This document shows positions 34,770-45,420 of a DNA stretch of 64,000 nt, piece after piece. The position numbers and the translations under genes were made by a program. Origin of the DNA: Tridacna crocea (Eukaryota; Mollusca; Bivalvia; Cardiida; Cardiidae); assembly GCA_943736015.1 (NCBI GenBank), contig OX031061.1:59464192-59528191 (forward strand), in the 5' to 3' direction. The notes under the pieces were generated by a model. That model was not told where the DNA came from. It searched no databases and saw nothing but the letters and a program-made list of their open reading frames with translations. Numbering within the stretch: the first letter of the stretch is position 1; every line of letters starts with the position of its first letter.

Positions 34770-36005
34770 GTATGTATCCCTTCATATCATGTTAATAGTA
34801 ATTGCTGTTTGGTAGTTTCTGTAATGAATATGATTTAAATCATTCCGAATGAGAAATATGTCATATGAATATGCTCATTGTTTTTTACATCATATTCAGT
34901 AACAACGAATATGTTGTTTGTGTGTTACTTTTCTGTCCCGTTTTTTTTCCCTAATACATGGCAAACTGCCTAAGTAATCAAGTATCTAAACAGCGTCTCG
35001 TTGTCGTTTAATCCTTCGATTAAATCAAGGAACAAACTCGTCGCTGACGTGACGTTCGTAAACAAAACGCACTGTGGAGGGTGCCTGTATTTAAACGTGC
35101 ATATCTCCGAAACTACACATCATATCAATAAAAGATGATAAACACATGAGACAGAAAGGAATCCCCTTCAATAAAATGCAAAAAAACAAAATTCGAAAAT
35201 GTTGGCCATAAGGCACCTTTTCCCAGATCCGCGCTCATATATGTGTCGCTGCTCATACCAGCTTTTCCGTTTTGCTTAACAAAGGATTTCCTCTTGGTTG
35301 TTGTTGTAGACAAAGCATCTAGGAGAAGAAGTACAGATCAATTTAGGTCAAGCTAAATACACCCGGGGTTACCTGATTTAGCACACTCGGAGGGTCCGGG
35401 AACTCGGAGGTAAACAAAAATAGTCGCGGTAGAGTAGGCTCGATGTTTATCCTGGTTTATTTTTAAAAGACAAACCCTTTCGAATATTAAATAACCATAT
35501 ATGTTAAGTTTAGAAGCCAAATGATCTGTAATCGTCATTGTTGATGTAAGCTTACAGGCCACTTTATAATGAAAAAATAATCTAAACTGGAAATTTTACT
35601 ATTTTGAAAATCAGTTGCAACTCTAACCGTCTCCTTGTAGGTTAGTAGGTGATTTGTTGCAATACTTCTGTTAGTGTCTTATATTATAGGGTCTTTTTTG
35701 AGGATCTAACACATTTTCAGTCTCCAGTATGTAAACAATTAAGTGTTTTATACTAGATGAAAGTGGGAGGTATGGAATTTTTGGGTATGGTAAATCTCGG
35801 AGGTATGATATGGTTAACTCGGAGTATTGTCATATTTATGATATGGTGAACTCGTAGGATCCATATGCAGAAGAATGTGCTCGTTTGTCTCAGAACCTTA
35901 CCAGGCTTTAATTCTACAAAATAGTGTCCTGTTTATTATAAGCCTCTGAAAATATACCATGTAATACAACCTGTAAGCAAATATCTCGTCCAGGTAGCGT
36001 CCAAG

Positions 36006-36233
36006 TTAACACTATTCCAAACAACAAATTTTAGAATCGTCCAAGCTGAAAAAAAGTTTGCAGATGACAATTCAAACTAGATGAATATGACGGAACGTTC
36101 TCCAAACGGGTAGACAACACTTCGGGAAAAGGACAAATTGCTTGTTACGAGCAATTTACCCTATTCCCACAGTATTTTCAAAATGTTCGCACTAGAGACA
36201 TATAAAAAGGAGGGTTTGTTTGAGAAATGTTAA
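36006..36233. mobile_element. T1 MITE inserted upstream of the two-frame gene
   Basis: TTAACACTATTCCAAACAAC at 36006, hairpin CTTCGGGAAAAGGACAAATT with AATTTACCCTATTCCCACAG, and the right end GTTTGAGAAATGTTAA (TTAA 36230-36233). It ends about 40 bp before the acceptor of the gene's coding exon. Confidence 0.65.
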
Positions 36234-36298
36234 AACAAAAATCTTTGTTAGATGAAATAGCCATTTTTTTTCAGTCAATCTAGGATTACCTTTCGATT

Positions 36299-36883
36299 AT
36301 GGAAAATTTTCGTTGTTATTACTGTGCTTTCAAAGCAAATTGTGTCGACCAACTCCTGCAACATATAACAATACTACTTGAAAATGAAACACTCAGATAC
36401 AGAGAGCTTTCACTTGATGAAGCCACTGGAAAATTAAGGTACGTCACCAAGACACACCAAGGTATTATTCCACGTGAGCTAAAAGACAGTGGGAAAACAT
36501 TAACGTCTTCAGACAATTCAAAAATTGTGGTAAAAAGTAAATCTGTATGTAAAAAATTAAAGTTAAATTCTCCAGTGAAAGAAGCGGAACAGACATCTGA
36601 ACATGAAAACTGTGATTCTGTTGACCTGGCTGATAAACTTAAGAAACTATCCCTTTCTGACAAAATTTCAATTTTACTTCCAAAAGTAATAGAAAGTCTT
36701 GAAGAGTCAGGTCACCTGGATACCTATCTTAAGTACAACGAACTCTTAGCCTCTGGTAGATTGCCCTTCGATAATACAGTATTTGCTATTTACTCTTCCT
36801 TGATGTTGTTGAAAGGTTTTCAACAGAGATTACATCAAAAATGCGTTACAAATTCCCTCAAACAGTGCAGTTTTGGAACATAG
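36299..36883 (+). CDS. Unknown transposon-borne protein, upstream frame (zinc-finger-like N-terminus)
   Basis: A 194-codon frame starts at ATG 36299, 24 bases after an acceptor-like TTTTTTTTCAG, so a 5' UTR intron is likely. The N-terminus MENFRCYYCAFKANC has C-x2-C-x12-H spacing (Cys6, Cys9, His22), three ligands of a C2H2 finger. The fourth His is absent. A charged, Ser/Lys-rich middle follows, then a helical segment with LSDKISILLPKVIESLEESG (about residues 117-136). The frame meets the next one at a run of five A bases just before 36841, where a -1 shift continues HQK into MRY. I recall lineage-expanded mollusc proteins with this layout in one frame, so the copy is probably broken by a one-base loss. 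The function is unknown, and DNA binding is only suggested by the finger. Confidence 0.6.
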   Translation: MENFRCYYCAFKANCVDQLLQHITILLENETLRYRELSLDEATGKLRYVTKTHQGIIPRELKDSGKTLTSSDNSKIVVKSKSVCKKLKLNSPVKEAEQTSEHENCDSVDLADKLKKLSLSDKISILLPKVIESLEESGHLDTYLKYNELLASGRLPFDNTVFAIYSSLMLLKGFQQRLHQKCVTNSLKQCSFGT

Positions 36884-37182
36884 GAAGTCGGCTATTTCAC
36901 GGAAAATTTTTCCGGTTTATGTCTAGACCCAGAAGCTTTGGACAAACGCTAGATGGTTCAAGTGAAAAAGGTTGTTTTGACCCTTCCCTATCTAAAATAA
37001 AGTACACACATTCGTCGATGTTCAGTCGGGTATGCGAACTGTCTAACAAATTGAAAATCATGCGGAATGCTTTTGTTTTATTCGTCATAAACGTTTTGCA
37101 AAAATTGGCGAGAGATCTACATGAAGTATCGTCAGATCGCACGAAAATGTGTCAGCTTGTTCATGAAAGAATGTTTGCATAA
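36841..37182 (+). CDS. Unknown transposon-borne protein, downstream frame
   Basis: The 113-codon frame overlaps the previous one by 43 nt in the -1 frame. It reads MRYKFPQTVQFWNIGSRLFH, then GKFFRFMSRPRSFGQTLDG, with a C-terminal helical LQKLARDLHEVSSDRTKMC. Since translation could start at its own ATG, independent expression cannot be excluded. A frameshifted continuation of the upstream protein is likelier. It ends at 37182, 90 bp before a T1 MITE, and homologous family members seem, from memory, to be much longer. The C-terminal part is therefore probably deleted here. Confidence 0.5.
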   Translation: MRYKFPQTVQFWNIGSRLFHGKFFRFMSRPRSFGQTLDGSSEKGCFDPSLSKIKYTHSSMFSRVCELSNKLKIMRNAFVLFVINVLQKLARDLHEVSSDRTKMCQLVHERMFA

Positions 37183-37271
37183 GAGTTTTGAACGGACAAA
37201 CAGCCGCAATGAAAATTCTCTATCGGACATTTAATTCACGGTGAAGCTCTCTTCCCAAGCTACCACTTTTA

Positions 37272-37500
37272 TTAACCCTTTCCCAAACAAGCCCTAGTTT
37301 ATACGCGTCTGGAATAGTAGCCTTTTGAAAACATTGTGGGAAAAGGAGAAAATGCTGGTAACCAGCATTTTCTCCTTTTCCCACAATGTTTTCTGCCCTA
37401 TCAAAGACAGAAATCACCTTTTCAGCAAGAGTTGAATTGTCGTCTGCAAATGCTTTCAATTTGGTCTAGTCCAAAAATTTGTCGTTTGGGAAAGGGTTAA
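37272..37500. mobile_element. T1 MITE, best-preserved copy (229 bp)
   Basis: TTAA (37272-37275 and 37497-37500) flanks ends TTAACCCTTTCCCAAAC and GTTTGGGAAAGGGTTAA. A perfect 33-bp-arm hairpin with one central base lies at 37327-37393 (GAAAACATTGTGGGAAAAGG outermost). The right half carries CCCTATCAAAGACAGAAATC and GTCGTCTGCAAATGCTTTCA. This copy defines the family. No ORF is present. Confidence 0.85.
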
Positions 37501-37560
37501 GCGACTAGCTCTAAATTACCCCTTTCAAAAGTATAAAACTCTTAACTAAGTACAAGGTTG

Positions 37561-37880
37561 TCCGGGGAAAACATGTCGAGCCCGCGTGACCTTGGGCCTA
37601 CGTGAAAAAAATAAATATTTCAAATGGCACATCTACTCATGATGGAGAACAATTGTTCAAATTTATACCGAAATTCATCCAAAATTGTAGGAGTTATGGT
37701 CCGGACAAAAATTTGATCTTCAAGTGTGACCTTGACCTTGGGCCTATCTGAACGAATGCTTCAAATGGCACATCGACACGTGATGGAGAACAACTGTGTC
37801 AAATTATTTTGAAATCCATCCACAATTGTAGAAGTTATCATTTGGACGCACGGACGCACGCACACACGCAAACACCCACA
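37561..37880. repeat. GTGACCTTGACC-type dispersed repeat, two units
   Basis: Two units share GTGACCTTG-GGGCCTA, AAATGGCACATC, GATGGAGAACAA, and ATCCA-AATTGTAG-AGTTAT. The block ends in GGACGCACGGACGCACGC. This repeat style is common in marine invertebrate genomes. Confidence 0.7.
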
Positions 37881-40084
37881 CACTGAACTGTCATTATACA
37901 TTACAATAGACGTCTAGGCAATATACAACAATTTTACAGCTTTGAAAGTGACACATTTTCAGTTGATTTTTAACCACAAATGAAGTTTTAGCCTGTAGAC
38001 TAGAACAGCCTCTATGAGCGGTTCTGACGGGTACACAAAGCTGTAATTAAGAGCAAAAATATGAAATAGTAATGTACATTCCAGTTTAACAAAGGTGGGA
38101 TGCGAGGCTGTCTACATAAAAAAGACGAATTATTCTGTCGGTTACTCATCTACTTTCATTGCATACATTGAAAACTTACGTTCCCTTAATACCTACCTCT
38201 GCCTACCTACCCACCGAGACATTCAGATAATCTCGCATTAACATTTTCAAAAACAATCAGCTCTTCGAAAAGTTAAAACCTCCGAGTTTCCAAACCCATA
38301 CCTCCGAGTTCACAAAATTACATTTAGAAATTACTCCGATAATTCCCGTATTAAATTTTGTGACACATCGTTAATGTTTTTATTTATATAGAGATTATCC
38401 TTATACATGAGTGCGCGATGACACCTAAGATCTGTAGTAAAAAGACAGGATTTTGATTTAAAGATGGCAGTTTGTTGCTAAAATTGTATATTCGTTCAAT
38501 ATTAACATGTGAATACGAATAATCTCGTCGCACTAACATAATTCCGAGTTCAAACTAGTATATTATCTTTAAGTGACCACATAATAAGAAACGATGATCA
38601 TTAACTGTTTCATTATTATGTTGCCCAATAACCTGCAACACCAATAATATCCGATTTTACTTTAACATCATATTATAAATGATTTAATTCAGACTCTGGT
38701 CTACCGTGACTATCTTTGTTTACCTCCGAGTTCCCGGACCCTCCGAGTGTGCTATATCAGGTAACCCCGGGTGAATATGAGTTGGTGTATTACTACATAT
38801 GTTTGTTTATGTTAAGTTGATGTATGTGATGTATCTGAAGACATGTATGTACGCTTGCTCTCACTAGTGCTAACGTACCGAATTACCATTCAAAATAAAT
38901 ATAAACTATATTTATGTTGACTTAGTGTTGTACGATGAGAAAGTCTAATGGTTAAGGGAATTATACAGACTTTACAAAGTATCATACTAGATAAGGGAAT
39001 TTATAATCTCTCTTATAATGTTAAGTAGATAAATGAAGCTATATTAAAATTTCATGTTGATGTCAAATATACGAGTATATAGTACAAAAGGAAAGGTTTA
39101 CATTTAACAGTAATTTTTATATATTGTATGAATATCAGATCACTAGGTGGTATAAAATCTCATATCAGTCTTCTTATATAAAGTATCTTTATATGCATCT
39201 TCTAACTTTCGTTTAAAAAAAAATCTTAATGTAAAATGAACATTTTTCTTTCGACAATATGTATATACATACTTGAAAAGCAGCCAGTCTCTTAGAAAGA
39301 TTATTAACGGTGAAGCGTAAGTGTAAAGGAAATCAAGAGAGCATGAATAAGTGCACTTGTCAATTTGATATGGAGTAATGTTGAATACCATATAAAAACC
39401 AGACAAATAATTCAAGCTATTCTCTCAGCAGTAGAATCATCCCAATTTCGCTAAAAAATGGACAAAAATCTTCAATCAAAACAAGTCACGTATAATTTTC
39501 ACTAACAGAATAGCTTCTTCACTCTCTTTCCCGCTTAATAGTTTCAAGTAAATAAAAAATCACGTTGACTACTCTGTTGTTTTATCATTGATACTTTGCA
39601 AAATGAACATTTTTTTTAAATTGAAGCAAATAAAATGGATTGTATTGTATATCTTTGTCGAACAAAGGAATAGGGTCAATTTCAATATTGATGGGTGGGC
39701 AATCATTTTGCTTTCATGTTTGCCGACAAGCTGAACGTACATTCCGGTTACGCGGGATTAATAAAAGACAAGCATTAATGTAAATGAACCATTAAACCAC
39801 TTATCACGCCTGTCTCTTTTGCAGACAAGGCAGATGATTCTATGATTTGTACAGAATATGCAATCTTATGTCCGTTGGATCTGCAGTGTGAGCTATATTG
39901 TAATAACCCGATTAAAACAGCTTTAGGTGGCGTTGCAATAATTAAGCATTTTTCCCAAAATGTAAAATGTCAATTTCATCAGTCCAGCTCTCTAGTATAA
40001 GGGTTAACAGAGTCATAGATTACAAGAATCGTATAAACGAAGAACACCTTCGGACCTTCCTTATAGGACCTATGACGTCAACCA

Positions 40085-42000
40085 TCAATTGGTTATCCTT
40101 AATAGGATGGTAAACATTGTGAGAAAATGTTCGTTGCCACTATTTTCTCATGTTCCTACATGGTTTCAAAATACCCTTCCCTTTCTTAAAAGCCCCATTC
40201 TTTAAGGTCATTAAAACTCAGGACATGTATTGTAATCTAAGTTGCATCTCCGTTTTGAACATTGAAAGTCGTTTGTCTTGAAACTCTTTATCAGTCTAGT
40301 TATAGTATATTTCAAATAAAATGGTAAACAAATAAAGAAAGCCTTTTAACTGAACGACAAAACTTTGACAACCTCAAGGAAAAAAAAATATGTATACTTT
40401 TGAAAAAGGAGAAAACGCTAATACCCAGTATGTTCTACCTTTACCACTATGTTTTGTACTTTTTCCCAGCCAAACGGTACATTTTCAGCTTCTCTTAAAT
40501 GTGGGTATTTAGGTTTTTCGCATCACACCAAATTAGAAAATTTGTATATCACTGAAATTTATATGAAAAAAAAAAAGAAAGAAAAAACACAAATCATCAA
40601 TAATTAAGAATCATGATATTACAAAACAAAAAAATCTTTTTGGGCGTGGTATTCCCTTAAAAGGCTATGTAGCTCCTTAAGCAATTTTTCGATTTCGCGT
40701 GAAAAATCCATAAAGCATTGTGGAAATGTTAAGTGACTGGCATCATAACATATCAAATATATAATTATTTTCCATAATGTCTTCTTGGGCGCTTTGTTTG
40801 AAGCTTTGTCTGTGTATTTCCAGTATGTGAATGAACAAGTTGTTCTCTTGTTGTTGGATGATTTTCGACTACTGGAGTTTAATGAATGAAAATTATAAGG
40901 CTTTGAGAGTATAAAGATTATTTTTTGTATTTATGTAAAACTTTTGTCCCAAAATGTGAAGGGCCAGCTTTAACTTATAATCTGCTGATTGTTTTAATGT
41001 AGGGTTTTGTAAAGGGTTACAAAGATGGAAAACATTGTGGGAAAGTCAAACCAAATGTTGATTATCATTGTTTGCTACTTTTCCTACAATGCTTTCAAAA
41101 GCCTCTTCTTCAACATTGTTAAAAGTCAGAAATGTGATCTAAAAGGCTGAATCTCAGTTTCTATACTCTAAAAGGCACCTTTCTAGAAACTGTTTGGTCT
41201 CTCAATAAAATTGTCTCTGGTATAAAACGGTAAAGCCTTTCAAGAAATTAGTCATCCCATTACAAAATTACAGTTTTAGACCTATTAAAACTGATTGCAT
41301 TTTCAAGCAAAAACTATTCTTTAATCCTTTACCATACCCTATCAAGAACTGTTTTAACAACCCTGAGAAAGATGCCATTTGAAAACCTTATTTTGAAAAG
41401 GAGACATTTTCTTGACTCTTTACACGAAGTAAAAAGAAAATCAGGCTTTCCAAAATTGAATGCATTTTCAGGTGGCAACTTTTTGATCTGGTACCATTGA
41501 TGGAATCCGTCTGAAATAAGATGGAAGACATTTAAGGAGAAGGAATAAAATGTCAGTTAGCACCATATTCTCCTCTTCAGACCAAAAAGTTAAACAAGCC
41601 TTCTTCCTAAAGACCTTTTAAACTCATTATTGGGGTAATAAAGAGGTAGATCTAAGTTTCTATACAAAGATAAATCATATACGGGTAACGGTAAATCAAA
41701 ACCCTTTGCTATCGCATATTTTTTTCCAATTTTTCCTTCAAATGAATTGGACAGGAGATTCAGAAAAGTCCTTTCGTTTTTATTTTTTTTCAATATATTT
41801 TCACAAGCCTTCTTGAAGTTTGTTAAAACTCAGGATGGTGAACTGGTCTTCATTGCACAGGATCATTGCACAACTCTATAGACTTTTCTGTATCAGGAGA
41901 GACGATTTAAGTACAGGAAAATGTATCGTAATATGTTATGACTATATTCTAAAATAGCCTTCTAACAGTACTTTCAGAACTTTGATTTTCCTAATCCCAA
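40085..42000. repeat. Interspersed repeat homologous to the DIRS insertion locus
   Basis: The segments 40270-40495, 41280-41710 and 41865-42000 are collinear with 760-895 plus 4063-4640 and 5128-5480. They lack the DIRS, SINE and Harbinger insertions found there. This copy has its own insertion (40495-40973). Degraded T1-like hairpins occur near 40100-40210 and 41030-41130. Confidence 0.6.
40495..40973 (-). mobile_element. TTAA-flanked element family T2, inverted copy
   Basis: It is the inverted complement of 57234-57776 in shortened form. Shared blocks are GGTATTCCCTTAAAAGGCTA, GATTTTCGACTACTGG and GAAGGGCCAGCTTTAA. TTAA is present at 40495-40498 and 40970-40973. Confidence 0.75.
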
Positions 42001-42572
42001 CAGTCACTGGACCATTAATTAAGTCTGAAGACAAATAAACGTTATGAAGTGGAACGTTAACAAATCCACATTCTACACACCGAATAAGGACACTTGTGCT
42101 AGAAGAACTCTTCCCAGAAAAAAACGCAGAACATCTACTAAAATAAGAGATTGGAGAAGCTCCAGTATCACGTAAAATTTTCATAGGGGTGGACTGGGCA
42201 AAATAACAAATCACTTAGTAAGTCACTCGTATTTATATCAGCTTGGAAAATTCTAGACAAGAAAATATTGATGCTGAACATCAATGGCGCCGCAAACCAG
42301 TTATTTCTGTAACAGGGCACAATGCATTGGGCCGCGTTAAACCGTTTATAGAAATAACGTGATCGTTTGACAGCTCAGTAGGAATCACATTGTTGATCAC
42401 GTGACTCATTTTGTCACGTTTAACATCCAGTATTTTCATATGTGGAGAAAATCGTCGCCCTTGTAAGATTTTGTCTACATAAACAAACATTCGTAGCCAA
42501 TGAATTACCATACATTAACGAAAGAAAAAGTCTGTTATCGGATGTGCTAAATCTGACACTCTAACACATATG

Positions 42573-42666
42573 TCTGGTATCATACAACCCTCTTTATGGA
42601 TATAATAAAGACTTGAATGAAGTTCTTATTATATCTATTTAGACTAGAGGAGTTGTATGATACCAG
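42573..42666. repeat. 94-bp imperfect palindrome
   Basis: CTGGTATCATACAA at the left pairs with TTGTATGATACCAG at the right. Inner ATATAATAAAGACTT pairs with AAGTTCTTATTATAT. It is MITE-like. Confidence 0.75.
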
Positions 42667-43619
42667 TCATGTCATGCGCTCCAACACTGACCTACAGATA
42701 GAGTTACAGTTAGCTGGTCTTAAAAACACGATTGCGAAAGGAAAACAATATTTCTACAATCCATAAAATACTAGAACAAAAATATAACTGGGGTCACAAG
42801 TACCTCATAGGGTGCTCTAGGATCAAAGAGCTTGAAAATACCTCTTAACCTTTTCCAGCGTAAGATATTTAAAATGGTGGCTTAGAAAATTTGTGACAGA
42901 TAATCTTTTATCACGTGACTTCTCGAAGTGCATCTTTACTATTTTTCGAAAGGAAAATGTTGATATGTCTACGATCCCGGTTTTTATCCATCTAACAATG
43001 AAAGTACAATATATCTAAATAAAAATCCCACAAATCAATAAAAAAAGTTAATATGGACCCCGATCTGGTAATCAAAGTAGAGTAGATATAGATGGATGTC
43101 AAAACAAAACATGGAACAAGTTCAATATGGCTGCCCCCATAGGCACTTTACAAAACAGAATAAAAATATAGTGCCGCCGCTCAAGCGGCATCACAATTAG
43201 TAAACAGCTATACAAACTGCTTCTAAAAATAATCACAATGGGAAAAACCAATAAATACTACTTATGCTTTCGGAATATTCTACAAACTGCAGGTCTTTGT
43301 AAATCCTATCTACATTACAGTATGTAATGGTTTGTACACAGACAAAAACCTAAAAATAACTGATGTAAACTTCCGTTTGATTAGCAGTTCTCCGTCTGAA
43401 ATTTTGCCTAATTTTAAGATTTTATTAGCATGTTTTAAAAATACACAAAGACAAAGCGGTATTTTGATTTTATTCAAACGTATATGTACGTCCAAATCTC
43501 AAAAAAAGATGTTTCATCTTCATTCGAATATGTTAGTTGTACTCTAATTTGATTTGTAAGATATGATCTTTAAGGGTACAAAAACTACCTATTGGTATCA
43601 TATTTGTTTTTCTTGCCAG

Positions 43620-43934
43620 CTCCAACCGGCTGTGGTATTCTTTACAAGGGACCAGAAAGGATAAAACCTGGTGGCGAAGTAGTGCTGAAATATTATCTAA
43701 CAAAAAAAGACGAATATATTCGACAACTTAGAGTTAAAACTGACGATTGTGCGGGGCAATTTGGCTGTCCAGTTAACGAAGCGTGGTACGAGGAAGAGTC
43801 TGCAGAGTACAATTCCATGTACTTGTATAAATTCAAGAACTTTTCATCCGAAATGGAAGGGAACTATCTCATCCAGTGTACAAATAGGTCAAGTCATAAC
43901 AATGCCACCAACGATGTCAAGCTTATTATACCAG
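43620..43934 (+). CDS. Ig-superfamily gene, Ig-like domain exon 2
   Basis: The acceptor TTTTTCTTGCCAG ends at 43619 and the donor is GTTTGA at 43935. The exon is 315 nt, phase 1 at both ends. The domain starts TGCGILYKGPERIKPGGEVV, has an extra Cys pair (DDCAGQFGCP), a Trp (NEAWYEE), and an F-strand GNYLIQCTNRSS with the expected Cys. Sequons NFS, NRS and NAT indicate glycosylation. The CGIL opening matches the preceding Ig exon. The weak donor (GTTTGA instead of GTAAGT) could favour skipping or alternative splicing, which phase-1 symmetry would tolerate. The domain class is Ig-like V/I type, and the ligand is unknown. Confidence 0.8.
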
Positions 43935-43965
43935 GTTTGAGTGAAATCTACAAGCTCATTAAGCG

Positions 43966-45420
43966 AATAATTTAGTTTAGTTTAAACATATTTTGTTGCT
44001 AAGTATTTTACAAGAATAAAATTTACAACACAGAACAATAAACATAATCAAAGGACAAGGCAAAAGGGTCTGAACACAAGTTCTCTCAACTTAGATTCGG
44101 TCATTCCCTTTATGAAATTACATTTTTTTAGAGTCGCCCATTTTTACTTTTAGCTTTCTAATATGCACTAAGTTTTCATTTCATTTTTGACGACAATTTT
44201 CTTCCATTTACGCACAAACATCGTAATGGCAATTGATAAATTGATAAATCGAGTTGGAAATAAAAAAAGGATTTTTTTTTTATTCAAATAAAAGAAAATG
44301 TAGGGAAAAAAAGAAAACTCAGATTTTAGATCTTAACTAAATGATTACTGTAGATTAACCGTAAGTCAGTGGGGTTTCAAGATCCGGGCGAATTGGTCAA
44401 ATAATTATCGTTTGCTGCTTCAGGATTATTTGAATCGTACTGTATCTTTTATATAAGTTTGTAAATGAGTTGTCTTCGAAACTGAGATTATCAGATCCAT
44501 ACAATAGAATGTTGACATTTAATGGATGAAATCGACGTAAAGTTTGAAAGAGATTATTTCTCTGTATTGCGTATTGTGTACATCTGAAGAAATAATGTTC
44601 AGCATCTTCTTAATCGTAACCGCACTTACATCTTGCATTTTGAGATATATATATATATAATTCGAGAAAAGGTCAAAGTTCAGATTGCTGCATCTGTTAC
44701 AAATTATTGTATGTACAACAGAGAGATGGCGTTTACCGACGAAAAAGTGTTTAGAAACATCAGAAACATGAAAGGTCTGTAGGATACGCGATTTAAATTG
44801 CGAAAAAAATTGTAGGGATTTAATATCGTCGGAGAGTTCGTTCCATAGAGTAAAAAGCAACTAAATCGATATCGTTAGCATTGCGGAATAAATAATTTGT
44901 TCTTGCGTTAACATTTAATTTATTTGCGCCTATTGTCTAACGTTAACCAACCGATTTCTTTGTACAAGTCAAGAGCAGAAGCTGATCTTGTAATACCGGT
45001 TACTATTCTTGCGGCCTCAATTTGAATTTTTTCCAAACGATCCTTTTCCGACATAGTACAGTTATCCCAGACTACTCAGGAATATTCGAGAAGTGGTCGC
45101 AAAAAAGATATATGTATTTGGTTGAGAGAATCTCTCTTTAGCCCTAAATTTTAAAATCTCATAATTCCCAGGATCTTGTTTGCAGACTGGGTTATATTAT
45201 TAATATGTTCACGCCATTTACCATTACTACTTAGAGTTAGTCCAAGGTGCTTATGATTCGTAACAAACTGAATCGGAACATTGTTAAATAATAAATCTGG
45301 TGGCTCAAAACATTTGTATTTGTGAAGTGCATAGCTACTGTTTTTGAGGGATAACATGATACCAGCCATTGTTTTGCCCATTGGTGTTTTGCCCATTAAG
45401 CGAATATTAATCAATGAAAA
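43966..45420 (-). pseudogene. LINE (CR1/jockey-like) 3' remnant, 5'-truncated
   Basis: On the - strand, 45300-45151 reads VPIQFVTNHKHLGLTLSSNG then KWREHINNITQSANKILGIM, the reverse-transcriptase thumb of jockey/CR1-type LINEs. From 44860 down to 44519 come LWNELSDDIKSL, FKSRILQTF, RHLSVVHTIICNRCSNLNFD and LFSNYI, the usual C-terminal order. Stops and frameshifts intervene. The 5' side breaks off at about 45420, as in a truncated insertion. The 3' boundary, with an AGTTTAGTTTAAAC run near 43971, is 30 bp from the Ig exon's donor. Clade assignment is from motif recognition. Confidence 0.7.

Larger units (their letters stand above)
30399..35236 (+). mobile_element. 4.84-kb inverted-repeat-bounded element with decayed gene
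   Basis: The terminal 28 bp, GAGCGCGGATCTGGGAAAAG then GTGCCTTA at 30399-30426, are exactly inverted at 35209-35236. ATATAT lies next to both ends, consistent with a 2-, 4- or 6-bp AT target duplication. The interior holds a multi-stop gene remnant (31335-32358), T1 MITEs (32522-32750, 33800-33998), a SINE pair (32866-33389) and a palindrome (34625-34769). The superfamily is not assigned. The inverted ends could instead belong to two independent short elements, so a single unit is an inference. Confidence 0.55.
35360..38773 (+). mobile_element. 3.41-kb DNA transposon-like element, 74-bp TIRs, AATA target duplication
   Basis: The left end 35360-35433 and inverted right end 38700-38773 match over 74 bp with about four differences. 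Both start CACCCGGGGTTACCTGAT and contain GGGAACTCGGAGGTAAAC. AATA flanks both sides (35356-35359, 38774-38777). The word ACTCGGAGG recurs inside the left end (near 35795 and 35817) and in inverted form inside the right end (38279, 38301, 38543), like mirrored transposase-binding sites. It carries a spliced-looking two-frame gene (36299-37182) and two T1 MITE insertions. CAC ends with a 4-bp duplication recall the Chapaev/CMC group, but no DDE transposase is visible, so the superfamily is open. Confidence 0.75.
19531..43619 (+). other. About 24-kb intron between Ig exons 1 and 2
   Basis: The intron is filled with repeats listed separately. Stretches where I see nothing assignable are 19531-20240, 20800-21300, 22000-22500, 25110-26150, 26930-28430, 33400-33790, 38800-40080 and 42000-43600 (apart from one hairpin). 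They are AT-rich with only short open stretches. No additional AG-exon-GT block with Ig features was found. The two large elements at 30.4-38.8 kb account for a third of the intron. Confidence 0.55.
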
